A stretch of 64,000 nucleotides of DNA. Origin: Clostridium thermopalmarium DSM 5974 (GTDB lineage: Bacteria > Bacillota > Clostridia > Clostridiales > Clostridiaceae). Shown here one piece after another: positions 9,369 through 18,098 of this stretch. The stretch spans positions 62,001 through 126,000 of the forward strand of contig NZ_PVXN01000021.1 of the NCBI RefSeq assembly GCF_002995795.1, given 5' to 3'. Every line of letters begins with the position of its first letter. Positions within the stretch are counted from its first letter, which is position 1. The notes below the pieces were generated by a model. The model ran no database searches, was not told the origin of the DNA, and was given only the letters and a program-made list of their open reading frames with translations. The position numbers and the translations under genes were made by a program.

Positions 9369-10775
9369 CTACCTTTCTAAATAATCCTTAAAATTCTCAA
9401 TAGGTGCTGACATTGGATACTCTCCATTAAAACATCCTAGACAAAAGCCTTCTTTTCCTTTTAAAGTATTGAGCAAACCTTTAATACTTAAATAACCTAG
9501 ACTATCTGCCCCTATAAAGTCTCTTATTTCATCTACAGTTCTTTGAGAGCCAACTAACTCATTTCTATAAGGTGTGTCTATTCCAAAATAGCATGGATAC
9601 TTTACAACAGGTGATGATACTCTAAAGTGAACTTCTTTAGCTCCTGCTCTACGAAGGATTTCAACTAATCTTTTACTAGTTGTTCCTCTTACAATGGAGT
9701 CATCAATTAGCACTACCCTTTTACCATCTACATTCACCTTGAGAGCATTTAATTTTACAGAAACCGCTCGTTCTCTTAACTTTTGAGAAGGTGTTATAAA
9801 TGTTCTTCCTACATACTTATTTTTTATTAATCCTATGCCGTAAGGAATTCCTGATGCCTTTGCATACCCTACAGCAGCTGCTATTCCTGAGTCTGGAACA
9901 CCTACAACAATATCGGCATCTATGGGCGCTTCTCTATAAAGTTCCTCTCCAGCAGCAATTCTTGAAGTATAAACGTTAATACCATCAATACTACTATCTG
10001 GTCTTGCAAAATATATATACTCAAATGCACAGGTCATACATCTTGTTTTCTCTGCAAATTCTATAGACTTCAAACCATCATCATCTATTATTACAATTTC
10101 TCCTGGTTTCACATCTCTTAAAAATTCAGCTCCAACAGCATCTAAAGCACAACTTTCAGAACATAAAATATAATCCTCTCCTATTTTTCCTATGCACATC
10201 GGTCTTATGCCATTTGGATCTCTAAGACCTATTAACTTTTCTTCAGTAATCATGATCATAGCATAAGAACCTTTTATTGCCTGCACTGTGTCTACTATAG
10301 CTTGTTCCAATCCTTTTTTTGCTTTTCTAGCTATAAGATTTAATATTACCTCTGAATCTATAGAGGTTTGAAAAAGTACTCCAGCATCTTCTAATAATTC
10401 TCTTATTACATCTGCATTTATTAAGTTTCCATTATGTGCAATAGCTATTGATCCAAGCTTAAACTTGCTTAATAGCGGCTGTGCATTCTCAACCTTACTT
10501 TCTCCTGTAGTAGAATATCTAACATGTCCTATAGCAGCTTTGCCTTTCATATTCTTCAATGTCTTTTCATTAAAAACATCCGCTACAAGTCCCATATCCT
10601 TGTGACACATAAGACTTTTCCCATCAGAAACTACAATTCCAGCGCTCTCTTGTCCTCTATGCTGCAAAGCATAAAGACCGTAGTAACTTACCGCAGCCAC
10701 ATCTAAACCTGACTTAGAATAAATCCCAAAAACCCCACACTCTTCTTTAAACTTATCTATTTCTATGTTTCCCAT
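9369..10775 (-). CDS. purF: Amidophosphoribosyltransferase
   Basis: First committed step: PRPP + Gln to phosphoribosylamine. The catalytic Cys follows a 12-residue propeptide (MGNIEIDKFKEE before CGVFGI), as in the Bacillus-type enzyme that is self-processed. Cysteines in RCMTCAF, YPCYFG and FCLGC fit the four ligands of the Fe-S cluster in that subclass. The PRPP loop is VVLIDDSIVRGTTS. I chose the ATG at 10775 because GGGGGAT lies 7 nt upstream; an ATG four codons earlier contains that ribosome site and is unlikely. It starts 17 nt after purC. Confidence 0.95.
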   Translation of the reverse strand: MGNIEIDKFKEECGVFGIYSKSGLDVAAVSYYGLYALQHRGQESAGIVVSDGKSLMCHKDMGLVADVFNEKTLKNMKGKAAIGHVRYSTTGESKVENAQPLLSKFKLGSIAIAHNGNLINADVIRELLEDAGVLFQTSIDSEVILNLIARKAKKGLEQAIVDTVQAIKGSYAMIMITEEKLIGLRDPNGIRPMCIGKIGEDYILCSESCALDAVGAEFLRDVKPGEIVIIDDDGLKSIEFAEKTRCMTCAFEYIYFARPDSSIDGINVYTSRIAAGEELYREAPIDADIVVGVPDSGIAAAVGYAKASGIPYGIGLIKNKYVGRTFITPSQKLRERAVSVKLNALKVNVDGKRVVLIDDSIVRGTTSKRLVEILRRAGAKEVHFRVSSPVVKYPCYFGIDTPYRNELVGSQRTVDEIRDFIGADSLGYLSIKGLLNTLKGKEGFCLGCFNGEYPMSAPIENFKDYLER

Positions 10776-10792
10776 AATATCCCCCATTTTTA

Positions 10793-11500
10793 CTATTGAG
10801 CTTTGGATATTCTATTTAATATTTCAACATAGGCTTCTTCCACATTACCTAAGTCTCTTCTAAATCTATCCTTATCTAACTTCTCATTGGTCTCGGCATC
10901 CCAAAATCTGCAAGTATCTGGTGATATCTCATCTGCTAAAATTATTTCTCCGTTATATCTTCCAAACTCTAATTTAAAATCAATAAGTTTTATACCTTGT
11001 TTTAAAAAAAACTTTTTGAGAATTTCATTTACCTTCGATGTAGTATCATAAATTGTATGCAATTCATCAAAGGTAGCAAGTCCTAATGCAGCTGCATGAT
11101 AATCATTTATAAGGGGATCTCCAAGTTCATCATTCTTATAACAAATTTCAAATACTGTTGTTTTCAATTCCTTCCCTTCTTGTACTCCAAGCCTCTTTGC
11201 CATACTACCAGCGGCTACATTTCTTACTATTACTTCAAGAGGTACTATTTCTACTTTTTTACACAACTGCTTTCTTTCATTGAGCTTTTTTATAAAGTGA
11301 GTTTTTACACCATTTTTGTGAAGAAGTTCAAATATAGCAGAGGTTATACTATTATTTAGAATTCCTTTATGATCTATTTGAGATTTTTTAGCACCATTAA
11401 AAGCTGTTGCATCATCCTTATAATATATTATTACTTCATCTGAATTTTCCCCTTGAAATACCTTCTTTGCTTTTCCTTCATATAACATTACCTTTTCCAT
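10793..11500 (-). CDS. purC: Phosphoribosylaminoimidazole-succinocarboxamide synthase (SAICAR synthetase)
   Basis: ATP-dependent condensation of CAIR with aspartate. It shows the family N-terminus [24 protein letters not shown] and the signature [19 protein letters not shown]. The chosen ATG at 11500 follows the purE stop by one base and uses an AAGGGGTGG site within the last purE codons. The longer frame would begin inside purE with no family similarity. Length is 235 aa, typical. Confidence 0.96.
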   Translation of the reverse strand: MEKVMLYEGKAKKVFQGENSDEVIIYYKDDATAFNGAKKSQIDHKGILNNSITSAIFELLHKNGVKTHFIKKLNERKQLCKKVEIVPLEVIVRNVAAGSMAKRLGVQEGKELKTTVFEICYKNDELGDPLINDYHAAALGLATFDELHTIYDTTSKVNEILKKFFLKQGIKLIDFKLEFGRYNGEIILADEISPDTCRFWDAETNEKLDKDRFRRDLGNVEEAYVEILNRISKAQ

Positions 11501-11501
11501 A

Positions 11502-11981
11502 TTAAAGTTCCACCCCTTCTGAATTTTCATTTATAAATTTTTCTTTCATACTTTCTCTATATTTGATTAATTTTTCTTTTAATTCTGGATATTTTAAAGA
11601 TAAGATTTGAATTGCTAACATTCCAGCATTGAAACTATTGTTTATTCCAACTACTCCTACTGGAACAGGCTTTGGCATTTGAACCATAGAAAGAAGAGAA
11701 TCTAGTCCATTTAGAGAAGCATCTATTGGTACTCCTATAACTGGAAGTATAGTTTGAGATGAAATAACTCCTGGAAGATGAGCTGCAAGTCCAGCTCCAG
11801 CTATAATACATTCATATCCTTCATCTTCTATTTCCGTTATCTTTCTATATAGTTCTTCTGGTATTCTATGAGCTGATAAAATATAAGCTTTATATTCCAC
11901 ATTAAATTCCTTTAGTACTTCTGCTGCCCCTTGCATTTTCTTAGTATCTGATTTACTTCCAAAGATAATTGCTACCTTCAC
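11502..11981 (-). CDS. purE: N5-CAIR mutase, class I
   Basis: Converts N5-CAIR to CAIR. Motifs are [19 protein letters not shown] and [10 protein letters not shown]. No purK is present in the operon; it may be elsewhere. The start codon is GTG (11979-11981) with AGGGGG upstream. It is the first gene after the guanine riboswitch. Length is 159 aa. Confidence 0.95.
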   Translation of the reverse strand: MKVAIIFGSKSDTKKMQGAAEVLKEFNVEYKAYILSAHRIPEELYRKITEIEDEGYECIIAGAGLAAHLPGVISSQTILPVIGVPIDASLNGLDSLLSMVQMPKPVPVGVVGINNSFNAGMLAIQILSLKYPELKEKLIKYRESMKEKFINENSEGVEL

Positions 11982-12010
11982 AGTAATTCCCCCTATGTAT
12001 ATTTTTAAAT

Positions 12011-12051
12011 AAAAAAACTACCATCAGACTAAGAGCAAATCTGGTGGTAGT
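12011..12051 (-). terminator. Intrinsic terminator of the pur operon riboswitch
   Basis: ACTACCACCAGA pairs with TCTGATGGTAGT and is followed by a run of seven U on the minus strand, between the aptamer and purE. It fits ligand-induced premature termination. Confidence 0.88.
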
Positions 12052-12103
12052 AACAAACTCAAAAAAGAGTAATAATAATTTGAAAATTATTATTCCACAA
12101 AGA

Positions 12104-12178
12104 TTCACTCATAGACGAAGAATTTACGGTTCTTACGTAGAGACTCCTAAACCATATTATTAGGATTATATGAATGAA
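12104..12178 (-). promoter_or_regulatory. Purine (guanine-type) riboswitch controlling purE-L
   Basis: P1 TTCATTCATA/TATGAGTGAA flanks the conserved core with AATATGGTTTAGGAG and TCTCTACG. The junction reads GTCTATGAG, with C at the ligand-pairing position, so guanine/hypoxanthine is expected. A second aptamer of the same class guards the permease at the other end of the operon. Confidence 0.92.
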
Positions 12179-12200
12179 TTTATTTACTTGTTATGATTAA

Positions 12201-12229
12201 ATATTATCATTGCATAATATAATTGTCAA
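12201..12229 (-). promoter_or_regulatory. Sigma-A promoter of the pur operon
   Basis: -35 TTGACA (12224-12229), 17-nt spacer, -10 TAATAT (12201-12206), shortly upstream of the aptamer. Confidence 0.75.
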
Positions 12230-12350
12230 TACATTTATATCGAAATTATATAATTTAGTTCGTTATATTATGTATATTAAATAATATTAAAATTATAATA
12301 TTCGTATAACTTCATTGTCATAAGTACTTTTTGAAACATAATCTATCTAA

Positions 12351-12401
12351 AACAAAAGTACAGGAGTTAAGAAATTTTTAATCTCTCTACTCCTGTACTT
12401 T
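12351..12401 (-). terminator. Terminator after the AgcS symporter gene
   Basis: AAAGTACAGGAGT pairs with ACTCCTGTACTTT (13-bp stem, 21-nt loop), followed on the minus strand by TTTTG. It lies just after the symporter stop codon. Confidence 0.75.
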
Positions 12402-12414
12402 AATCTTTAAATTT

Positions 12415-13800
12415 TTAACGTTGAGCTACTGCTTCCTCACTATACTCTTTCTCTTGTTTTAATTCTTTAAAGTATTGCTTTGTTTCACTTACTATAACGC
12501 CACTTAATCCTACTAGAGCAATAAGATTAGGTATTGCCATAAGACCATTAACTATATCTGCAATTGTCCAAATTAATTCTAGCTTTATAAATGCTCCTGA
12601 TGCAACTAAAATTATAAATATAATTCTATACGGCTTTATCCCCTTAACTCCTGTTAAGTATACTATACATCTTTCACCATAATAATTCCATCCAAGTATT
12701 GTTGTAAATGCAAAGAACATAAGACCTATTGTTACAATCATCTGTCCTATAATAGGAACTCCCAAACCTGAACTAAAAGCTGCATTAGTCATAGCAGCAC
12801 CTTTAAGATCTCCACTCCATACACCTGTTATAATTAACACAAGACCCGTCATAGTACAAATTACTATAGTATCAAAAAAAGTTCCAGTCATAGATATAAG
12901 GCCTTGACGTACACAGGATTTTGTTTTAGCTGCCGCAGCTGCTATAGGAGCACTACCAAGGCCAGACTCGTTAGAGAATACACCTCTTGCTACACCGTTC
13001 CTAATGGCTATAATAACAGTTGATCCAGCAAATCCTCCGACTGCAGCTGTTGGAGTAAATGCCCCTTTTATTACTAAACCTATAGCTTCAGGCAAATCTC
13101 CTATATTAGCCCCTAGTATAGCTATAGAACCTAAAATATAGAACACAGCCATAAATGGTACTATTTTTTCAGATACAGCTGATATACTTTTTATTCCTCC
13201 AAGAGTTACTAAAGCCGTCAAAATTGCTATTATTATACCAGTTACCCATACTGGTAAATTAAAAGCTATCTTTGCTGCATCAGTAATAGAATTAACCTGT
13301 GCAAAAGTTCCTATTCCAAAAAAAGCTACACCTACACCAAATATGGCGAACATTCTAGCAAGCCATTTGTTGCCTAGCCCTCTTTCTATATAATACATAG
13401 GCCCCCCTGCCATTTGTCCATTATCATCTACGACTCTATATTTTATAGCTAATAATCCTTCTGAATATTTTGTTGCCATACCGAAAAATGCTGCTATCCA
13501 CATCCAGAATAAAGCACCAGGACCTCCAACTTTCATAGCTGTTGCTACACCTACTATATTACCTGTACCAATTGTAGCAGATAAAGCTGTGCATAGTGCT
13601 CCAAAGCTGGATACATCTCCTTCTTCTTCTAACTCATCATCTTTTCCAAATACATATTTTAAAGCCAAGGGTAATTTAAAAATTTGTAATAGGCCTAACC
13701 TAATGGTTAAGTAAATACCTGTACCAACCAATAGAATTAATAGTGGTGGACCCCATACAATAGAATCGATTTTGTTAAACACTTCTAATACATTTGACAT
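12415..13800 (-). CDS. AgcS-family sodium:amino acid (alanine/glycine) symporter
   Basis: A 461-aa polytopic inner-membrane protein that imports alanine or glycine with Na+. The family signature GTGNIVGVATAMKVGGPGALFWMW is near residues 76-99. The next helix has FFGMATKYSEG, and RNGVARGVFSNESGLGSAPIAAAAAK is the conserved segment near residue 270. It sits behind a tandem glycine riboswitch, which makes glycine a likely substrate. The ATG is preceded by AGGAGGATGATAAC. It is transcribed alone. Confidence 0.93.
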   Translation of the reverse strand: MSNVLEVFNKIDSIVWGPPLLILLVGTGIYLTIRLGLLQIFKLPLALKYVFGKDDELEEEGDVSSFGALCTALSATIGTGNIVGVATAMKVGGPGALFWMWIAAFFGMATKYSEGLLAIKYRVVDDNGQMAGGPMYYIERGLGNKWLARMFAIFGVGVAFFGIGTFAQVNSITDAAKIAFNLPVWVTGIIIAILTALVTLGGIKSISAVSEKIVPFMAVFYILGSIAILGANIGDLPEAIGLVIKGAFTPTAAVGGFAGSTVIIAIRNGVARGVFSNESGLGSAPIAAAAAKTKSCVRQGLISMTGTFFDTIVICTMTGLVLIITGVWSGDLKGAAMTNAAFSSGLGVPIIGQMIVTIGLMFFAFTTILGWNYYGERCIVYLTGVKGIKPYRIIFIILVASGAFIKLELIWTIADIVNGLMAIPNLIALVGLSGVIVSETKQYFKELKQEKEYSEEAVAQR

Positions 13801-13806
13801 GTTATC

Positions 13807-13883
13807 ATCCTCCTAAAGATATGTTGATGTTTCGGAGGAGGAATGCGAATTACTGCAAAAAAACAAGTTGCAATATAATTCCT
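13807..13883 (-). promoter_or_regulatory. Possible expression platform of the glycine riboswitch (RBS / anti-RBS)
   Basis: The symporter ribosome site AGGAGG (13809-13814) can pair with TCCTCCTCC (13834-13842) across a 19-nt loop. The same anti-RBS stretch, with adjoining GCAGTAATTC, can instead pair with GGAAGGAATTA...TGCAA, which begins right after the aptamer 2 P1 strand. These mutually exclusive pairings suggest translational control. No convincing U-tailed terminator is seen. This is inference from base pairing only. Confidence 0.5.
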
Positions 13884-14072
13884 TCCTCTGTCCTTTTACC
13901 TGAGAGTTTCAATAGCATTTTGGCGCCAAGCTATTTTTCTCCTTCGGTGTCCAATTAAATGGATCTCTCCAGAGGCTCGTCCAGTAACGGTCATCCGCTA
14001 TAAAATAGCTACCTGAAAGATTAACCTCTTCGGTGGATGGAAAACCATCTCTCTCCCACTACCTTCATCCGA
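13884..14072 (-). promoter_or_regulatory. Tandem glycine riboswitch
   Basis: Two similar aptamers lie in series on the minus strand. The first has GTGGGAGAG, CACCGAAGAGG and CTTTCAGGTA. A short linker (GACCGTTACTGGACG) follows. The second has GGAGAG, GACACCGAAGGAG and AACTCTCAGG. P1 of the second is CCTCTGG/CAGAGG. This is the standard tandem arrangement, placed upstream of an AgcS transporter. Confidence 0.93.
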
Positions 14073-14118
14073 ACACAATTTATTATACCTAATTATAACT
14101 TGTATTATATCAAAACTT

Positions 14119-14164
14119 AAAAAATTGTGCAAGTTCATTTATAAAAAACCTGCACAATTTTTTT
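14119..14164 (-). terminator. Terminator after folT
   Basis: AAAAAATTGTGCAGG/TTGCACAATTTTTT type inverted repeat, starting at the folT stop codon. It separates folT from the glycine riboswitch transcript. Confidence 0.75.
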
Positions 14165-14675
14165 ATACTTCTTTTATATCCCTTGTTAATTCTAGTTTAT
14201 CAGAAAACTTCCACATAGTATATATAAGAATAGTCTGTATTGGAAACATAATAAGATTTTTAATTACTCTTGGCATCAGTAATGCCATAGCTGCTTTCCC
14301 TGTGATTATAGATAGCCAGTAAGTATTCATAATAGAATCCACTAGAATTATTATTAAGGCTACAGCTATTAAAATTCTTACAGCAGAAATTTGCTTTTTA
14401 TGCAGTACTAATCCATAGATTGTCCCTGATACAAAAGCACTTAGCGTAAATCCTGGAAAGTATGCACCACTTGGAAAAATCACCATACCAACTATATCTG
14501 CTACAGCCCCTGTTATGCCACCTATAATAGGACCAAACATTATAGAACATAAAGAAATTGGTAAAAATCCAAAGCCTATTCTTATTATAGGCGTTTGAAT
14601 AGATAAAAACCTAGTAAATACAACATCTAATGCAATAAATAAAGCCATATAAACTATAGTACTTGTGTTTTTCAA
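14163..14675 (-). CDS. folT: Folate-specific S component of an ECF transporter
   Basis: A small polytopic protein (about 171 aa) that binds folate and works with the shared EcfA/A'/T module, which is not in this window. Visible are a hydrophobic N-terminus, TPIIRIGFGFLPISLCSIMFGP with the conserved Arg/Phe-Gly/Pro, and GGITGAVADIVGMVIFPSGAYFPGFTLSAF, both typical of FolT. The best start is a TTG at 14675 with AAAGGGGG 7 nt upstream. The longer frame would begin inside the riboswitch. The THF riboswitch upstream supports the substrate. Confidence 0.9.
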   Translation of the reverse strand: MKNTSTIVYMALFIALDVVFTRFLSIQTPIIRIGFGFLPISLCSIMFGPIIGGITGAVADIVGMVIFPSGAYFPGFTLSAFVSGTIYGLVLHKKQISAVRILIAVALIIILVDSIMNTYWLSIITGKAAMALLMPRVIKNLIMFPIQTILIYTMWKFSDKLELTRDIKEV

Positions 14676-14700
14676 TATTTTTCCCCCTTTCTCTTGCAAC

Positions 14701-14737
14701 CTGCCAAAAAAGAGGGCTATGCTTCTCTTTTTAGCAG
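14701..14737 (-). terminator. Hairpin between the THF aptamer and folT, probable attenuator
   Basis: CTGCTAAAAAGAG pairs with CTCTTTTTTGGCAG, so the U-run lies inside the 3' arm. Its 5' base (CTGC) is also the 3' strand of aptamer P1, so ligand binding and the full hairpin compete for those bases. The direction of control is not decided by sequence alone. Confidence 0.6.
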
Positions 14738-14834
14738 CGGAATGCGGTATATGCATCGCAAATGAAATTTCATTTTTCGTCTAAAAGACAACTTCCCGTT
14801 CTTTTAGCACTTAACGCACAAATACCTACTCTGC
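14734..14834 (-). promoter_or_regulatory. Tetrahydrofolate (THF) riboswitch
   Basis: The minus strand shows the family landmarks in order: GCAGAGTAGGTAT, GTGCGTTAAGTGC, GAACGGGAAGTTGTC, GACGAA, and ACCGCATTCCGCTGC closing P1. It is placed upstream of folT, the commonest target of this class. Confidence 0.9.
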
Positions 14835-14995
14835 TTTTTATTGCAATATTAATTTTTGATATAAATTATAGATGATACTTAAAATTATTACAAGAAAAAA
14901 ATATGATAAAAAAGATTTTTAAACATTAAAATTATTAACAAATTAGTTATTTGTTAATATATATAGTATTGTAATAAATTTCATGGAGGTATCTT

Positions 14996-15244
14996 ATGAA
15001 TACTATAAATAACAATAGTATGGACAATATGTACGTATACAATACTGAAGATGACTACGATTATTCTGACTCCTTATATAGACAAAGAAGGCCTAGACCT
15101 AGACCTGGATTTCCTTATTATTTTGCACCATTCTTTTTCATAAGACCATTTTACCAAAGGCCATTTTATCCACCATATTATCCATACTATCCACCATACA
15201 TGCCATATTATAACGATTATGATTATGATGATGACTGGGATTAG
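14996..15244 (+). CDS. Tyr/Pro-rich 82-residue protein of unknown function
   Basis: I do not recognise a family. The ATG has GGAGGT 6 nt upstream. The protein has three parts: a polar N-terminus rich in Asn/Asp/Tyr (residues 1-25), an Arg-Pro stretch (RRPRPRPG), and a block of Tyr-Pro pairs with Phe, ending in an acidic DYDYDDDWD tail. About 18 of 82 residues are Tyr and 13 Pro. There is no signal peptide or clear membrane helix. Such composition is seen in spore-surface and coat proteins that are cross-linked through Tyr, but that role is speculation. It is a single-gene unit with its own terminator. Confidence 0.75.
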   Translation: MNTINNNSMDNMYVYNTEDDYDYSDSLYRQRRPRPRPGFPYYFAPFFFIRPFYQRPFYPPYYPYYPPYMPYYNDYDYDDDWD

Positions 15245-15266
15245 TAAATAGGGACATATCTATATT

Positions 15267-15303
15267 AAGAGCTCATCATGTATATAATACATGGCGGGCT
15301 TTT
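15267..15303 (+). terminator. Terminator after the Tyr/Pro-rich gene
   Basis: Core stem CATGTAT/ATACATG with outer AGC/GCT pairs, followed by TTTT on the plus strand. Confidence 0.7.
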
Positions 15304-15530
15304 AATATTTCTTATTTGATTCATTTTCCTAATACTATTCTCCTTATTACTCACAAGATCTTCTAAATCAACCTGATATCAAATTAAAAACTTTTCAAGT
15401 GTAAAGAGTTTTTTAATTATGATCATATTTATTTGATGACTGTAAAAATTAAGTGTAAAATAATATAGGCTAGTCTTAAATCACATATAAAAATTGCTAA
15501 TTAAAATGCTTTAAAGGAGGCACAAAAACA

Positions 15531-17017
15531 TTGTTATTTAATTCTATTGATTTTTTAATATTTTTTCCAATTGTTGTTCTTATCTATTTTATAATACCGT
15601 CTAAAATACGTTGGATATGGCTACTTATAAGCAGTTATTATTTTTATATGAGTTGGAACCCTAAATATGTAATTTTATTAGCTACAACAACTATAATCAC
15701 ATATCTTAGCGGACTATTAATAGATAAAGCAAATAAAATTAATAATGAGAAAAAGTCAATCTTTTTTAAGAAACTTTGGGTATCCTTAAGTCTTTTAAGT
15801 AATTTAGGTATCCTATTCTTATTTAAATACTATAACTTTTTCACATCTACATTTATAAGAATATTTTCATTAGCTAATATTTCATTAAATATTCCATCTT
15901 TCGATTATTTATTGCCTGTAGGAATATCCTTTTATACTTTTCAAGCATTAAGTTATACCATAGATGTTTATAGAAAAGATGTTAAAGTAGAGAAAAACTT
16001 AGGGAAATATGCTTTATTCGTATCATTCTTTCCTACATTACTCTCTGGACCTATAGGAAAATCTAAAGATTACTACACCAGTTTAGTGAGGAACATTCAT
16101 TTGATTACTATAGAGTAAAAAATGGACTAGTTTTAATGCTGTGGGGACTCTTTCAGAAATTAGTTATTTCAGATAGATTGGCCAAGTTAGTCAATACCGT
16201 ATATGATAATCCAAAAAATTATAAAGGAATTGAAATCCTTATTGCAACTATATTCTTTACTTTCCAATTATATTATGATTTTTCTTCCTACTCAGATATG
16301 GCAAGAGGAGCAGCAGAGATATTAGGATTTAAAGTGCCTATAAATTTTAAGAGTCCATATTTGTCAAAGTCAATAAAGGAATTTTGGAGACGCTGGCACA
16401 TTAGTCTTAGCACCTGGTTTTCTCAATATCTATATATACCATTAGGAGGAAGTAGATGCAGTAAAATGCGTAAATACTTCAACATTATGGTAGTCTTCTT
16501 GACCAGTGGATTATGGCATGGTGCTGCAATAAATTATATCATTTGGGGAGGATTACATGGTATATATCAAATAATAGGAGATGTTTTAAAGCCTATTAAA
16601 AAAAGATTTATAGATACTTTTAAAGTAAAAACACATACATTTAGTTTTAAACTTTTTCAGATTATAACAAACTTCACGTTAGTAAGTTTTGCGTGGATAT
16701 TTTTTAGAGCAAATTCCTTTACAGATTCGAGAATTATAATTAAAAACATATTTAGCTTTACTCCATGGACACTTAATTTAACTGAAATTGCTAGGCTAGG
16801 TTTAAATAGCAAGGATTTTGCTGTAGCTATTATAGGTATAGTTATAGGTGTAGGTGTAGACTTGATGAAGAGAAATAAAGGTTTGCGCCACGAACTAGCT
16901 AATAAGAATGTATTTCTTAGATGGTCCGTATACACAATTTCTATTGTATTAATTTTAGTATTTGGAATATATGGACCAGGATATAGCGCTAAGCAGTTTA
17001 TATATTTTCAATTTTAG
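15531..17017 (+). pseudogene. MBOAT-family O-acyltransferase (AlgI/DltB-like), frameshifted
   Basis: A polytopic membrane enzyme that moves acyl groups across the membrane to a surface polymer. The first frame starts at TTG 15531 (AAAGGAGG 10 nt upstream) and reads to a stop at 16118. The second, in the -1 frame, has homologous sequence from 16088 onward (EEHSFDYYRVKNGLVLMLWGLF), so one base appears missing near 16086-16088. Together they give about 495 aa, the usual length. Family signs are LLSGPIGKSKDY before the break, and after it FYDFSSYSDMARG-type sequence, FWRRWHISLSTWF and the catalytic His in LWHGAAINYIIWGGLHG. It is either a broken gene or a sequencing error; no slippery heptamer is visible. 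The SGNH partner follows after 11 nt. Confidence 0.85.
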
Positions 17018-17028
17018 GAGGACAAGCT

Positions 17029-18048
17029 ATGATTAAAAAAGCAGTTCTAAAAGGAAGTATTTTTACTATTGTATTAGTATTTATACTTTCTATTCTTAAT
17101 TCTATATTCATATTAAAGACAGGACATCACAGTAAGTTAAAAGAAGGATTATATAAACACAAAAATGAAGTTTATGATGTTGCATTATTAGGATCAAGTC
17201 ACATGAATGGTGCAGTGAATCCTAATATTATATGGGGTGAACAAGGTATAACTAGTTTTAATTTTGCTACTGCAGGTCAACCCATAGACGTTACTTATTA
17301 TTTGTTAAAAGAAGTTTTAAAGAAGCGTGATATTTCTGTTGTTGTATTAGATGTTTATTATCTTGGTCTAACAGAGGAATTTGGAAAAGAAGGATACATT
17401 AGATATGTTCTTGATAACATGCGTTTCTCAGTTAACAAGATACAGGCTATCATGCATACAACACCAAAGGATCAATGGATATATTATCTTTTTCCTATCC
17501 TTAAATATCATGATAGATGGAAGGATCTACAGAAAAAAGACTTTTTTGATAATACTTCTGAAACATATTGCAATAAGGGATTTTCTGCAGGAAGTGACCA
17601 ATATGGAAAAGATACTTTGTCAGATACTACAGTGACAGGAACAGCAGATTTGCCGCCTAAATCTGAGGAATATCTATACAAAATAATTGATTTGTCTAAA
17701 AAAGAAAATTTTGAGCTTGTATTCATAAATGCACCTCATGATTATGAAAGCACCAAGGGCATGAGAAATTGGCATAAAGAGCCTGCAAAAATGTTTAATA
17801 AAGTAGCAGAAATTGCAAATGAAACTAATATACCATTTATAAACTATAACAACTTACTTGATGAGATAAGTTTCAATTTTAAAACAGATATGCTTAATGC
17901 AGGACATTCTAATATTTCAGGATCATATAAAATTTCTAGCCACCTAGGCAAATTTTTAAAAGAAAATTATAATTTAAAAGATCGTAGAAACGATAAAGAA
18001 TATGAACAATGGAATATAGATTATAAGAAATATTATGAGAAAAAGTAG
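17029..18048 (+). CDS. SGNH-hydrolase / DltD-like partner of the MBOAT acyltransferase
   Basis: A 339-aa protein with an N-terminal signal anchor (residues about 8-30), so the rest is likely extracytoplasmic. VALLGSSHMNGAVNP (residues 51-65) carries the Ser nucleophile of GSSH type. The C-terminal segment TDMLNAGHSNISG (Asp287, His293) fits the Asp/His block of the DltD/AlgJ fold. It likely completes acetyl transfer to a cell-surface glycan together with the MBOAT protein. GGAGGAC precedes the ATG. If the MBOAT gene is truly broken, this partner would have no acyl donor. Substrate unknown. Confidence 0.75.
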   Translation: MIKKAVLKGSIFTIVLVFILSILNSIFILKTGHHSKLKEGLYKHKNEVYDVALLGSSHMNGAVNPNIIWGEQGITSFNFATAGQPIDVTYYLLKEVLKKRDISVVVLDVYYLGLTEEFGKEGYIRYVLDNMRFSVNKIQAIMHTTPKDQWIYYLFPILKYHDRWKDLQKKDFFDNTSETYCNKGFSAGSDQYGKDTLSDTTVTGTADLPPKSEEYLYKIIDLSKKENFELVFINAPHDYESTKGMRNWHKEPAKMFNKVAEIANETNIPFINYNNLLDEISFNFKTDMLNAGHSNISGSYKISSHLGKFLKENYNLKDRRNDKEYEQWNIDYKKYYEKK

Positions 18049-18056
18049 CTAAAATA

Positions 18057-18084
18057 AAAACACTACTCTTCTGAGTAGTGTTTA
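18057..18084. terminator. Shared convergent terminator between the O-acylation genes and rnpB
   Basis: AAACACTACTC/GAGTAGTGTTT stem with TTCT loop. On the minus strand it is followed by TTTTATTTT, so it is strongest for rnpB; it also lies 9 nt after the plus-strand stop codon. Confidence 0.8.
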
Positions 18085-18098
18085 AAACAATATAATAT

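Noticed and set aside
12070-12094. AT-only hairpin between the pur riboswitch and its terminator
   Set aside because: AATAATAATT/AATTATTATT is low complexity and common in this AT-rich sequence; no separate role is supported.
16086-16090. Programmed -1 frameshift in the MBOAT gene
   Set aside because: No slippery heptamer or downstream structure is apparent at GTTTAGTGAGG; a lost base is simpler.
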